DNA of 17,351 bases from Bacteroidales bacterium UBA6117 (lineage in GTDB: Bacteria > Bacteroidota > Bacteroidia > Bacteroidales > VadinHA17). The notes under the pieces are model-generated. The model was not told where the DNA came from, made no database searches, and saw only the letters and a list, made by a program, of their open reading frames with translations. The position numbers and the translations under genes are program-made. Location of the stretch: assembly GCA_002428385.1 (NCBI GenBank), contig DIWB01000063.1, positions 1-17,351 of the forward strand, given 5' to 3'. Shown here one piece after another: positions 1 to 8,801 of this stretch (position 1 is its first letter; each line of letters begins with the position of its first letter).

Positions 1-1335
1 ATGAAGAAGATTGTGATACTCGGTGCGGGCGAGAGCGGAACAGGCTCTGCAATTCTGGCGAAGAAGAAGGGCTTCGATGTTTTTGTATCCGACATGGGGG
101 TGGTGAAGGCCAATTACAGGGAATTGCTTGAGAAGAACCAGATCAGATGGGAGGAAGGCAAACACACGGAAAGTGAGATCCTCTCTGCAGCTGAGGTTAT
201 CAAGAGCCCGGGCATCCGCGAGGACGCACCGCTCATTCTTAAGCTTCGTGAAATGGGAATACCGGTGATTTCGGAAATTGAATTCGCCGGCAGGTATGCA
301 GAAGGGATTAAGATCTGTGTGACGGGAAGTAACGGTAAAACCACTGTTACCAACCTGATTTACCATATCCTCAAAAAAGAAGGCAAAAATGCTGCAATGA
401 CAGGCAATGTGGGCAACAGTTTCGCCATGGCGGTGGCTGAGGGAGGCTATGACTATTATGTTATCGAACTGAGCAGTTTCCAGCTTGACGGGATGTATGA
501 TTTCAGGGCTGACATAGCGATCCTGATGAACATCACGCCTGATCACCTCGACAGGTACGACCATAACCTGCAGAACTACATTGATTCCAAATTCAGGATA
601 ACCAGGAACCAGCGGAAATCCGATTTCTTCATTTACTGGGCCGATGATCCCATTATCAGAAAAGAGCTGGCTGCAAAAGAGTACGGAATGACCCACCTGC
701 CTTTTTCAGCTGATTCGAAGGAGAACATGGCCGCCTGGATTGAGAACGATGAACTGATTATTGATTACCATACTAAAACCAACCTTATGACCATTCACGA
801 TCTGGCACTGAAGGGCCGCCACAACATTTTCAACTCAATGGCAGCGGCTATTGCAGGCAAAGTTCTGACAATCAGGAAAGAGACTATCCGGGAAAGTCTT
901 TCTGATTTTCAGGGCGTTGAACACCGGCTTGAACCGGTGATCACTGTCTGCGGGATCAATTTTATAAATGATTCGAAGGGCACCAATGTCAATTCGACCT
1001 GGTACGCCCTGGAATGCATGGAGACCGATGTAGTATGGATTGCAGGAGGTATCGACAAGGGGAATGATTATTCCGAGCTTTTCCCGGTGGTGAAGCAGAA
1101 GGTTAGGGCGATTGTCTGCCTTGGCAAGGACAACAGGAAGATACTGGAGTCGTTCAGGGACATTGTGCCTACGATTGTCGAGACATCTTCAATGGTTGAG
1201 GCCGTCAGGTCGTCGTATTACCTGGCCCGGAAAGGTCAGACTGTTCTGCTGTCGCCGGCTTGTGCAAGCTTCGACCTTTTTAATAATTATGAGGACAGGG
1301 GCCGGCAGTTCAAGCAGGCAGTAAGGAATCTTTAA
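1..1335 (+). CDS. murD: UDP-N-acetylmuramoylalanine--D-glutamate ligase MurD
   Basis: This cytoplasmic Mur ligase adds D-glutamate to UDP-MurNAc-L-Ala using ATP, the second amino-acid addition in peptidoglycan precursor synthesis. The 444-residue protein is full family length. The N-terminal nucleotide-fold domain opens with a VILGAGESG motif. The ATP-binding loop GSNGKTT lies at residues 109-115, followed by ELSSFQLD (about 156-163) and NITPDHLDRYD (about 177-187). K197 sits where the family has its carbamylated lysine. Later family motifs are HRLE, NDSKGTN and the C-terminal LLSPACASFDLF. The start is the first base of the window and fits the family N-terminus, but nothing upstream is visible to test it. 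ftsW follows after 14 nt, consistent with one dcw transcript. Identity as a Mur ligase is certain from motifs; MurD rather than MurE or MurF follows from the motif set and the position before ftsW. Confidence 0.97.
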   Translation: MKKIVILGAGESGTGSAILAKKKGFDVFVSDMGVVKANYRELLEKNQIRWEEGKHTESEILSAAEVIKSPGIREDAPLILKLREMGIPVISEIEFAGRYAEGIKICVTGSNGKTTVTNLIYHILKKEGKNAAMTGNVGNSFAMAVAEGGYDYYVIELSSFQLDGMYDFRADIAILMNITPDHLDRYDHNLQNYIDSKFRITRNQRKSDFFIYWADDPIIRKELAAKEYGMTHLPFSADSKENMAAWIENDELIIDYHTKTNLMTIHDLALKGRHNIFNSMAAAIAGKVLTIRKETIRESLSDFQGVEHRLEPVITVCGINFINDSKGTNVNSTWYALECMETDVVWIAGGIDKGNDYSELFPVVKQKVRAIVCLGKDNRKILESFRDIVPTIVETSSMVEAVRSSYYLARKGQTVLLSPACASFDLFNNYEDRGRQFKQAVRNL

Positions 1336-1349
1336 ATAACCGGATAATA

Positions 1350-2558
1350 ATGCAGCAGGGCTGGCTCACAAAAACATTCAAGGGCGACAGGGTAATCTGG
1401 GCGCTGGTGGTGGTCTTTATGATCTACTCACTGCTGGCAGTCTACAGCTCTTCGGTGAGTGTCGCCTATCTCCGTCACGGCGGAAATACAACCTACTTCC
1501 TGAGAAGCCAGTTTATTATCCTTGCACTGAGCCTCGGCATAATAGTGATCGTTCACTATCTCCCTTACAGGATATACTACAGGCTTTCGGGATTGCTGCT
1601 TCTTTTTTCAATTGCACTGCTGGCGCTCACCTTTGTTATCGGCGACAGGATCAATGATGCGGTAAGGGCCATCAACATTCCGGGTGTCGGAAGGATACAG
1701 TCGTCCGATGTGGCCAAGCTGACCCTGGTGATATATCTGGCAAGGGTACTGGGGCAGTTTAAGGACAAGCTTACCGATTTCATGCTGGTGACCAAATACA
1801 TGATGATCCCTGTTGCAGTCGTCTGCGGCCTCATCATGCCCGAGAACCTTTCCACCGCAGTCATGGTGTTCGGTATAAGTATGATAATCATGTTCATCGG
1901 ACGCGTTCCCATTAAGTTTCTTCTTGCTTATGCCGGAATGGCAATAGTTGGAATTGTTATTATGGCAGGCGTTCTCATGCTTGTATCGGATGATAACAGG
2001 GTGAAGACATGGGAGAGGAGGATACAATCGCATTTCTCGAGCAAGGTGGATGACGATGCAAACTATCAGTCGAATCAGGCGAAGATTGCAATATCGACAG
2101 GCGGATTATTCGGCAAGGCTCCGGGAGGAAGCACCCAGCGCAACATGCTGCCTCAGTCGAACTCCGACTTTATTTTCGCAATTATCATTGAGGAATACGG
2201 TCTGCTTTTCGGCGCTTTGCCGCTGATACTGGCCTATATGGTCTTGCTGTTCCGGGGGATAACCATTGTCAGGAAATGCGATGCCGCTTTTCCTGCCTAT
2301 CTGGTGATCGGCCTGGTAATAATGATAACCGTCCAGGCAATGATTAACATGATGGTTGCAGTGGGTCTGTTCCCTGTTACAGGCCAGACGCTGCCGATGG
2401 TTAGCTGGGGGAGGACTTCGGCGCTTGTGATGAGCTTCTCGATCGGAGCCATCTTAAGTGTCAGCAGGGTGGTAAACGCAAGGATCCGCAAGGAAGAATT
2501 GCCTGAGGAAGAAAAAACTGACGAAGGAGAACGAATATATGAACCGGCCGGAGCATAA
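1350..2558 (+). CDS. ftsW: Septal peptidoglycan glycosyltransferase FtsW (SEDS family)
   Basis: This polytopic inner-membrane protein of 402 residues belongs to the SEDS family. Known members polymerise lipid II into septal glycan together with a class B PBP (FtsI). Hydrophobic segments run through most of the chain from about residue 16 to 373, matching the family's roughly ten helices. Family landmarks are MPENLSTA (163-170), the QSNQAKIAISTGG region (240-252), and LPQSNSDFIF (267-276), in which D273 aligns with the catalytic aspartate described for RodA/FtsW. The final conserved loop reads VTGQTLPMVSWGRTS (343-357), with Arg at position 355 where the family usually has a second Gly. The tail after about residue 378 is charged and cytoplasmic. 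The ATG lies 14 nt after murD and the 3' end overlaps murG by 20 nt. FtsW rather than RodA is inferred from the dcw position. Confidence 0.95.
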   Translation: MQQGWLTKTFKGDRVIWALVVVFMIYSLLAVYSSSVSVAYLRHGGNTTYFLRSQFIILALSLGIIVIVHYLPYRIYYRLSGLLLLFSIALLALTFVIGDRINDAVRAINIPGVGRIQSSDVAKLTLVIYLARVLGQFKDKLTDFMLVTKYMMIPVAVVCGLIMPENLSTAVMVFGISMIIMFIGRVPIKFLLAYAGMAIVGIVIMAGVLMLVSDDNRVKTWERRIQSHFSSKVDDDANYQSNQAKIAISTGGLFGKAPGGSTQRNMLPQSNSDFIFAIIIEEYGLLFGALPLILAYMVLLFRGITIVRKCDAAFPAYLVIGLVIMITVQAMINMMVAVGLFPVTGQTLPMVSWGRTSALVMSFSIGAILSVSRVVNARIRKEELPEEEKTDEGERIYEPAGA

Positions 2559-3648
2559 AAGGGTTATAATCAGCGGTGGAGGTACAGGGGGACATGTGTT
2601 CCCGGCTATTTCCATTGCCAATGCCCTGCGCCGGATTGATCCCGGTATCGAGTTACTTTTTGTTGGAGCCGAAGGCAAGCTGGAGATGGAAAAAGTTCCT
2701 GCTGCCGGTTTCAGGATAGTCGGACTGCCGGTTGCCGGGATAAACCGGAAAAACATTTTCAAGAATTTACAGGTATTCTTCAGGCTGATATCAAGCCTCA
2801 GGATAGCCCGGAGGACGCTGAAGGAGTTCAGGCCTCATGCTGCTGTGGGGGTCGGCGGTTATGCAAGCGGACCCGTACTGAGGCAGGCAGGCAGAATGAA
2901 TATCCCCATCCTGATCCAGGAGCAGAACAGCTATGCCGGTGTGACCAACCGGCTTCTGGCTAAAAAGGCCTCTGTTATATGCGTGGCCTACGAGGGCATG
3001 GAAAAATACTTCCCTGCAGAAAAGATAATTCTCACAGGGAATCCGGTGCGCCAGAACTTTGATGATCTGCAGGCAAAGAAGGAAGAAGCGCTGAAATTTT
3101 TCGGTTTAAGCGCCGGACTGCCGGTTATCCTTGTCCTGGGCGGTTCGCTCGGGGCAGGAACCATCAACAGGTGCCTCTCTGAAAACCTGGAGGCAATGAG
3201 GAATTCCGAATGCCAGTGGCTGTGGCAGACAGGCAGGTACTACTATGATGATGTCAGGAAACTGGTTCCGGAACAGGGAGATAAGATATCGGTCCATTCC
3301 TTCATCGACAGGATGGATCTTGCATTCGCGGCAGCCTCGGTTATAATTTCAAGGGCAGGAGCGGGAACTATTTCGGAATTATGCCTTGTCGGGAAACCGG
3401 TTATTCTTGTCCCTTCTCCCAATGTGGCCGAGGATCACCAGACAAAAAACGCCATGGCGCTCGCAGCAAAAGATGCAGCGATTGTTGTTCCTGATTCCGG
3501 AGCTGGGAAAATGCTTGTGGATGAGGCACTTAAGCTTATATCTGACAATGGGAGGAGAAATACATTATCAGGGAATATAATAAAAATGGCCGAACGGGAT
3601 GCAGATGCCCGCATAGCCCGGGAAGTAATCAAACTCATTGAAGGATGA
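2539..3648 (+). CDS. murG: UDP-GlcNAc--undecaprenyl-PP-MurNAc-pentapeptide GlcNAc transferase MurG
   Basis: MurG transfers GlcNAc from UDP-GlcNAc onto lipid I to make lipid II at the cytoplasmic face of the membrane. The 369-residue protein is normal length and has the GT-B, GT28-type layout. The N-terminal acceptor domain carries GGGTGGH (13-19), VGGYASGP (about 105-112) and EQNSYAGVTN (128-137). GNPVR (167-171) lies near the domain junction. The C-terminal donor domain carries GGSLGA (201-206), SRAGAGTISE (271-280) and EDHQTKNA (298-305), the UDP-GlcNAc-binding signature. The start overlaps the last 20 nt of ftsW, and an AAGGAG stretch lies upstream of the ATG. The stop overlaps the murC start as ATGA, which suggests translational coupling. 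All key motifs are intact. Confidence 0.97.
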   Translation: MNRPEHKRVIISGGGTGGHVFPAISIANALRRIDPGIELLFVGAEGKLEMEKVPAAGFRIVGLPVAGINRKNIFKNLQVFFRLISSLRIARRTLKEFRPHAAVGVGGYASGPVLRQAGRMNIPILIQEQNSYAGVTNRLLAKKASVICVAYEGMEKYFPAEKIILTGNPVRQNFDDLQAKKEEALKFFGLSAGLPVILVLGGSLGAGTINRCLSENLEAMRNSECQWLWQTGRYYYDDVRKLVPEQGDKISVHSFIDRMDLAFAAASVIISRAGAGTISELCLVGKPVILVPSPNVAEDHQTKNAMALAAKDAAIVVPDSGAGKMLVDEALKLISDNGRRNTLSGNIIKMAERDADARIAREVIKLIEG

Positions 3649-5039
3649 TCGACCTGAGAACCATAGACGGGATCTATTTTGTCGGTATCGGAGGTATCGG
3701 CATGAGCGCGCTTGCACTTTATTATGAGCAGGAGGGCTTTCTGACAGGCGGCTACGACAGGTCCGAATCGGCTATTACCCGGGAGCTTGAAGCAAAGGGA
3801 TGTTTTATAACCTATAATGATTCCATGAAGGAGGTTCCTCCCCTGTTCAGCGATGTCAGTTTCAGGGACAGGGTGATTGTGGTATACACTCCTGCCATTC
3901 CGCCCGAGAATCATTTAATTACTTTCTTCCGCAAGAACCGTTACAGGATTTACAAGCGATCGGAAATACTAGGTGAAATATCTTCATCGGGCGATACCGT
4001 GGCAATTGCAGGCACTCATGGCAAGACCACGGTTTCTACTATGACAGCGCATCTTCTTAAACAGTCGCATGTCGACTGCACTGCCTTTCTTGGAGGCATA
4101 TCAAAGAACTACAGCTCTAACCTTCTCACGGGAGGAGGCAGATATATAGTTATGGAAGCCGATGAGTTCGACAGGTCGTTTCACAGGCTCAGTCCTCTGA
4201 TGGCTGTCGTTACTTCGGTCGATGCAGATCACCTCGACATATACGGCGACCATCAGTCTATGATAAATGCCTATAACGAGTTCTGCTCAAAAATCAGGAA
4301 GCAGGGTTTGCTTTTTGTAAATTACAGGATAAGGGACAGGATTGAAATACCGGCAGGGGTGAGCGGGTACACATACGGCTCAGAACCGGAAGCCGATTAC
4401 AGGTACTACGGCGTACGGCGGTCGGGAAACAATTATATTTTTAATATTCACACCCCCGGCGGTGTTCTGGAGGATCTTGAATTCCACTTCCCCGGCATTG
4501 TAAATATTGAGAATCTTACTGCAGCTGTAGCCCTGGCTATGAATTGCGGAGTCACAGCGGATGAAATCAGGCAGGCCGTTACCGGGTTCCTGGGGGTAAG
4601 GAGAAGATTCGACATCAGGGTTGATCTTCCGGGCCTGGCATATATCGACGATTATGCTCATCATCCTGAGGAGATAAGGGCATGTATAACCAATGTAAGG
4701 GAGTACTTTGCGGGAAGAAAAATCACAGGCATATTCCAGCCTCATCTTTTTTCCCGCACCCGCGATCATGCCGACGGGTTTGCAGCGATCCTCGATGAAC
4801 TGGACGAGGCGATCCTTCTTCCTGTCTATCCTGCAAGGGAAAAACCGATACCGGGAGTTGATTCGGAGATGATCTTTTCAAGAATGAAATCGCCCAACTG
4901 TAAGCTGATGATGCCCGGGGACATTCCCGGCATCATTGATCCGGATCTTATTGATGTTCTTGTTACCATAGGCGCCGGAGATATAGATAAACTAGTTGCG
5001 CCGATAGAGGAGAAACTTCTGAACAGCAGATTGAAATGA
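3645..5039 (+). CDS. murC: UDP-N-acetylmuramate--L-alanine ligase MurC
   Basis: MurC is the ATP-dependent cytoplasmic ligase that joins L-alanine to UDP-MurNAc, the first step of stem-peptide assembly. The 464-residue length is typical. The N-terminal domain has GIGGIGMSALA (14-24). The ATP loop GTHGKTT is at 123-129, EADEFDRSF at 171-179, and VDADHLDIYGD at about 192-202. The C-terminal domain has DDYAHHP (335-341) and FQPHLFSRT, both diagnostic of MurC. The central-domain motif that often reads G-x-HN reads GIVNIENLTAA here, a variant I recall from other Bacteroidota MurC proteins. The gene shares 4-nt ATGA overlaps with murG upstream and ftsQ downstream. murB and ddl are absent from the usual proteobacterial position between murC and ftsQ. 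Confidence 0.97.
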   Translation: MIDLRTIDGIYFVGIGGIGMSALALYYEQEGFLTGGYDRSESAITRELEAKGCFITYNDSMKEVPPLFSDVSFRDRVIVVYTPAIPPENHLITFFRKNRYRIYKRSEILGEISSSGDTVAIAGTHGKTTVSTMTAHLLKQSHVDCTAFLGGISKNYSSNLLTGGGRYIVMEADEFDRSFHRLSPLMAVVTSVDADHLDIYGDHQSMINAYNEFCSKIRKQGLLFVNYRIRDRIEIPAGVSGYTYGSEPEADYRYYGVRRSGNNYIFNIHTPGGVLEDLEFHFPGIVNIENLTAAVALAMNCGVTADEIRQAVTGFLGVRRRFDIRVDLPGLAYIDDYAHHPEEIRACITNVREYFAGRKITGIFQPHLFSRTRDHADGFAAILDELDEAILLPVYPAREKPIPGVDSEMIFSRMKSPNCKLMMPGDIPGIIDPDLIDVLVTIGAGDIDKLVAPIEEKLLNSRLK

Positions 5040-5812
5040 AAAAGGCACTGAGGATATTGTTGCTTATTCCGTCGCTGTACCTGGTTATAGCGCCGGTCTG
5101 GTATTCTCACTGGCATAATACAAAGAAGTGCAGTAAGATCGAAATCACTATAGTTGATTCTGCCGATTATCATTTTGTAACTGAAAGGGATATCAGGAAC
5201 ACCATCCTGAATAAGAACGGAAATCCTGTGGGAAAGACGGTGAAGGAGATCAATATTGAGGAGATTGAGGAGACCATGAACGGATACCGGGAGCTGAAAA
5301 CTGCTGAGGTCTTCATATCGATTGACGGTGTGCTTCATGTTGTAGGTGACCAGCGCTCTCCTATCATGAGGGTGATGGCAGCAAACGGAGGCGATTATTA
5401 TATCGACGACGAAGGTGTGGTAATAAGAAGAAGGAACCTTTACACCCCAAGGCTCCATATCGTTGGAGGGAATGTAAATATAAGCCAGGCAATGCTCAAC
5501 GGAGTCAGCGTCCTGGATACCAGCATAAAGAATTCAATACTGAAGGATGTCTTCTATCTGGTTGATTTTATAAACAGGGATGATTTCTGGTCGGCACAGA
5601 TCGATCAGGTTTTTGTTGACAGGCATGACGAGATTGATCTGATACCGAGAGTCGGCAATCATGTGATCCATCTCGGCAGCCCGGGTGAATTTGAGAAGAA
5701 ACTCAAATACCTGAGGGTGTTTTACGACAAAGTCCTGCCCGAGGTTGGCTGGGACAGGTACAAGTCTATAAGCCTTGCTTACAAGGATCAGATAGTATGC
5801 AAAAGGAGATAA
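5036..5812 (+). CDS. ftsQ: Cell division protein FtsQ
   Basis: FtsQ is a bitopic inner-membrane divisome protein that links early and late division proteins. The 258-residue protein has a short basic N-terminus, one hydrophobic segment at about residues 6-23, and a periplasmic remainder. Residues about 34-105 look like a POTRA domain, with a beta-alpha-alpha-beta-beta pattern and the ERDIRNTI helix. The following FtsQ/DivIB beta domain contains QRSPIMRV (106-113) and YYIDDEGVVI (121-130), corresponding to the family's xQR.P.xR and D..G..f motifs. Sequence conservation in this family is low, so the assignment leans on these motifs, the topology, and the position between murC and ftsA. The start overlaps the murC stop as ATGA. 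ftsA follows after 22 nt. Confidence 0.93.
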   Translation: MKKALRILLLIPSLYLVIAPVWYSHWHNTKKCSKIEITIVDSADYHFVTERDIRNTILNKNGNPVGKTVKEINIEEIEETMNGYRELKTAEVFISIDGVLHVVGDQRSPIMRVMAANGGDYYIDDEGVVIRRRNLYTPRLHIVGGNVNISQAMLNGVSVLDTSIKNSILKDVFYLVDFINRDDFWSAQIDQVFVDRHDEIDLIPRVGNHVIHLGSPGEFEKKLKYLRVFYDKVLPEVGWDRYKSISLAYKDQIVCKRR

Positions 5813-5834
5813 AGAATAATCCATATATCAGACT

Positions 5835-7202
5835 ATGAGCAAAAAGGAACAGTATGTAGCAGCAATCGACATTGGAACAACAAAGATTGTGGCCATTGTC
5901 GGTAAGAAAAACGAGAATGGCAAAGTTGAGATTCTCGGAATAAGCAAGGCTCCTTCAACAGGCGTCAGGAGAGGGGTTGTCCAAAACATTGAAGAGACTG
6001 TCAATGCCATATCGGCAACGGTTGACGATGTTCAGAAAACGACAGGAGTTGTTTTTCATGAGGTCTTTGTAGGCATAGCGGGTCAGCACATCAGAAGCAT
6101 CAAGACGCGCGGCTCCAGGATGCGTGACGACTTCGATGACGAGATAAAGAAGGAAGAAGTCTTCAAGCTTATCGAGGACATGTACAAGATACATGTTGAG
6201 ATGGGGGAGGAGATCATTCATGTTATTCCACAGGTTTTCATTATCGACAATGAACCCGGAATCAAGAACCCCATCGGTATCTGCGGTCATCAGCTGGAGG
6301 CCAATTTCCATATCGTTATAGGCCGGGTTGCTGCTGCAAAGAACATAGAGAGATGTGTTCAGAGGGCCGACCTGAAGCTCAAGGACCTTATCCTTGAACC
6401 GCTGGCCTCAGCCGATTCTGTACTGACCGAAGATGAGAAGGAAGCCGGTGTTGTCCTGGTCGATATCGGCGGCGGCACAACCGACCTGGCAGTTTATTAC
6501 GACAACATAATAAGGCATACTGCAGTAATTCCCTTCGGCGGTAATGTGATCACAAAGGACATCAAGGAAGGTTGCGCAATACTCGAAAGGCATGCCGAGC
6601 AGCTTAAGATTCAGTATGGCTCTGCACTCAGGGACATCGCACCCGAAGACAAGGTTGTGGCCATTCCGGGCATCAGCGGCAGAAACCCGAAAGAGATATC
6701 CTTCAGAAGCCTTGCCGGTATCATTCAGTCGAGGATGGAGGAGATAATTGAAATAGTGAATTTTGAGATACAGAATTCAGGTTATGCCGACAAGCTGGCA
6801 GCGGGAATCGTAATAACCGGAGGGGGCGCAATGCTGAAGCACCTTCCGCAGCTGATGAATTTCCGCACCGCTATGGATGTAAGGATAGGCTATCCCAATG
6901 AGCACCTTGCAGGCAAGGGAAAGGATGAGCTTAACCAGCCGATGTATGCAACAGCCGTCGGACTGATACTCAGGGGCATCGACCACCTCGAAACATATAA
7001 GAAATCGTTTGAGGCCGGCAGCAAGGAAGATTTCGTAAAAACCAGAAAGCCTGTCACTGAAAAGGTTGAAAGCAAACAGGTTGAGGAACCGGAGGAAGCG
7101 GAGGCGCCTGAACCCGTAACGCACGACAGGGTTCCGATAACCGAAAGGATAAAGCAGATGATAGCCAGTATGTTTGAAGTTGAAGATCAGACGATAAATT
7201 GA
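5835..7202 (+). CDS. ftsA: Cell division protein FtsA
   Basis: FtsA is the actin-like ATPase that tethers FtsZ filaments to the inner membrane and recruits later divisome proteins. The 455-residue protein shows the actin-fold signatures in order: phosphate-1 DIGTTK (12-17), phosphate-2 DIGGGTTD (210-217), and the adenosine motif ITGGGAML (327-334). The FtsA-specific 1C region lies roughly at residues 85-165. A Glu- and Pro-rich, low-complexity linker (about 400-432) leads to a C-terminal segment, ITERIKQMIASMFE (435-448), that can form an amphipathic membrane-targeting helix. This is somewhat longer than the E. coli protein (420), largely through the linker. The start follows ftsQ by 22 nt and ftsZ begins 55 nt downstream. 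No strong Shine-Dalgarno sequence precedes the ATG, as expected for this phylum. Confidence 0.96.
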   Translation: MSKKEQYVAAIDIGTTKIVAIVGKKNENGKVEILGISKAPSTGVRRGVVQNIEETVNAISATVDDVQKTTGVVFHEVFVGIAGQHIRSIKTRGSRMRDDFDDEIKKEEVFKLIEDMYKIHVEMGEEIIHVIPQVFIIDNEPGIKNPIGICGHQLEANFHIVIGRVAAAKNIERCVQRADLKLKDLILEPLASADSVLTEDEKEAGVVLVDIGGGTTDLAVYYDNIIRHTAVIPFGGNVITKDIKEGCAILERHAEQLKIQYGSALRDIAPEDKVVAIPGISGRNPKEISFRSLAGIIQSRMEEIIEIVNFEIQNSGYADKLAAGIVITGGGAMLKHLPQLMNFRTAMDVRIGYPNEHLAGKGKDELNQPMYATAVGLILRGIDHLETYKKSFEAGSKEDFVKTRKPVTEKVESKQVEEPEEAEAPEPVTHDRVPITERIKQMIASMFEVEDQTIN

Positions 7203-7257
7203 CCTTTGGTGTGACCGAATGGAAGTTGCTGTTCATTAACAATTTAAAAAAGAAACC

Positions 7258-8745
7258 ATGGAAGATGATTTGATAAGTTTTGACCTTCCGGTTGAGAGGT
7301 CATCCATAATAAAGGTTGTCGGAATAGGAGGCGGCGGCAACAATGCAGTTAACCACATGTTCGACAAAGGCATCAAGGATGTCAATTTTGTGGTCTGCAA
7401 CACCGACCATCAGGCTCTGGCAAGGAGTCAGGTGCCTGTAAAGGTCCAGCTTGGTGCATCTATTACGGAAGGCCGGGGCGCAGGAAGCAAACCTGAGGTT
7501 GGACGCCAGGCTGCCATGGAAAACATCGGCGAGGTTATGGATGCCATCGGGGGCAATACAAAAATGGTGTTCCTGACCACCGGAATGGGAGGAGGCACCG
7601 GCACAGGAGCCATCCCGGTAATAGCTAAGGCGTGCAGGGAGGCAGGATACCTGACTGTGGCAGTGGTAACAATACCTTTCAAGTCGGAAGGGAAGGTGAG
7701 GATCAACTATGCCATCGAAGGAATCAGTCACCTCGGAGAGCATGTGGATTCGCTTCTGGTGATAAACAACGAAAAGCTCCGGGAGATTTATGGCGATCTC
7801 GGCGTATCGGCCGCGTTCGCCAAAGCCGACGATATCCTGGCAACTGCTGTGAAGGGCATCGCCGAAATCATTACGGTTGCCGGTTATATCAACGTTGACT
7901 TTGCGGATGTTGAAACAGTAATGAAGGATTCGGGTGTATCAATAATGGGAATGGGGCTTGCTTCAGGCGAAGACAGGGCCCGCACTGCAATAGAAAATGC
8001 ACTTTCCTCGCCTCTTCTGAATTCAAATGACATCACTGGCGCCAGGAGTATCCTTGTCAACATCGCATCAGGCAAGGGTGAGAACGAACTTACCATGGAT
8101 GAACTCGGCCAGATAACCGACTACATGTATGAAGCTTCTTCGGAGGATGCGCTTATTATAAGGGGACTGTCGCAGGATGAGAGCCTTGGCAAGGAGATCA
8201 GCGTAACTGTAATTGCAACGGGATTCCCCTCGAACAGCATTCTGACACCATATAAAAGGCCGAAGCCGAAAAAGGTTGAACTTCTTGCAGAACTGCATCC
8301 GGTTCCTCCGCATATCATTCCCGACAGGGGAGAAAACACTTTTTCTGTAGTTCAGAAATCCCCGCAACAGGAATCGTCTGATTTTGAAGAGGAAAAACAG
8401 GGAAGACTACATTTCGACCACGAGACGATGGAGGAACTGACCCCGATACGCAGCAAAAGGGAATCGGAGCTTATTGAAGAGAGGGAAAATCAGAAGTCGA
8501 CCCTTCAGAAGGTAAAGCACATGCAAAACTTCTTCAAAAAGGAAGGACTCTCCAACAAGATAATAAAGGACAACATCGAGGCATTTGAGGATGTTCCGGC
8601 TTATGTAAGGCGTAATATGGCGCTTACGCCCAAGGACAAGGAAGCGGAAATCAAGGTATCAAAGTTCACCCTCGAAGAGCTCGCCGACGGTCAGGGACCT
8701 GTTCTGAGAGATAACAATGCATATCTCAACGATAATGTCGATTGA
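7258..8745 (+). CDS. ftsZ: Cell division protein FtsZ
   Basis: FtsZ is the tubulin-like GTPase that forms the cytokinetic Z-ring. The GTP-binding half begins at about residue 16 with IIKVVGIGGGGNNAVN. The tubulin signature GGGTGTG is at 111-117, and the T7 loop NVDFAD is at 212-217, supplying catalytic acidic residues to the neighbouring subunit. The globular core ends near residue 325. The protein is 495 residues, clearly longer than E. coli FtsZ (383). The extra length is a charged linker (about 330-440), a conserved-looking peptide EAFEDVPAYVRRNMAL (441-456) that resembles the canonical C-terminal FtsA-binding peptide, and about 40 further residues rich in charged and polar amino acids. 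The 55-nt gap after ftsA ends in an A-rich stretch and has no clear promoter. ftsZ is the last cell-division gene of the cluster. Confidence 0.98.
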   Translation: MEDDLISFDLPVERSSIIKVVGIGGGGNNAVNHMFDKGIKDVNFVVCNTDHQALARSQVPVKVQLGASITEGRGAGSKPEVGRQAAMENIGEVMDAIGGNTKMVFLTTGMGGGTGTGAIPVIAKACREAGYLTVAVVTIPFKSEGKVRINYAIEGISHLGEHVDSLLVINNEKLREIYGDLGVSAAFAKADDILATAVKGIAEIITVAGYINVDFADVETVMKDSGVSIMGMGLASGEDRARTAIENALSSPLLNSNDITGARSILVNIASGKGENELTMDELGQITDYMYEASSEDALIIRGLSQDESLGKEISVTVIATGFPSNSILTPYKRPKPKKVELLAELHPVPPHIIPDRGENTFSVVQKSPQQESSDFEEEKQGRLHFDHETMEELTPIRSKRESELIEERENQKSTLQKVKHMQNFFKKEGLSNKIIKDNIEAFEDVPAYVRRNMALTPKDKEAEIKVSKFTLEELADGQGPVLRDNNAYLNDNVD

Positions 8746-8787
8746 TATTTGAAGTCGTTCCGCCCCAACCTGCTTGCATAATTTTCA

Positions 8788-8795
8788 TATATTTG
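8788..8795 (+). promoter_or_regulatory. Candidate Bacteroidota -7 element upstream of the porin gene
   Basis: TATATTTG matches the Bacteroidota -7 consensus TAnnTTTG exactly. No good -33 TTTG lies at the expected 17-23 nt spacing upstream. If used, transcription would begin within a few bases of the ATG at 8802, giving a nearly leaderless message. Eight-base degenerate motifs occur by chance, so this is tentative. Confidence 0.28.
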
Positions 8796-8801
8796 CGGCT
8801 G

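Noticed and set aside
3435..3914. - strand open frame (159 codons) across the murG/murC junction
   Set aside because: It is antisense to conserved motifs of both genes and has low-complexity, non-domain-like sequence.
4826..5458. Long - strand open frame (210 codons) across the murC/ftsQ junction
   Set aside because: It is antisense to two well-supported genes, shows no recognisable family, and looks like a frame shadow.
7203..7257. Searched for a dedicated ftsZ promoter in the 55-nt ftsA-ftsZ gap
   Set aside because: No TAnnTTTG element at a usable spacing was found; co-transcription with ftsA is the simpler reading.
1..8745. Absence of murB and ddl between murC and ftsQ considered as a deletion
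   Set aside because: The murC-ftsQ-ftsA-ftsZ order with a 4-nt overlap is the normal arrangement I know from Bacteroidota, so nothing appears to have been lost here.
8742..8801. Longer porin reading frame from a TTG at 8742
   Set aside because: The extra 20 residues are not signal-like and precede a complete signal peptide starting at the ATG at 8802; the longer form would also overlap the ftsZ stop.
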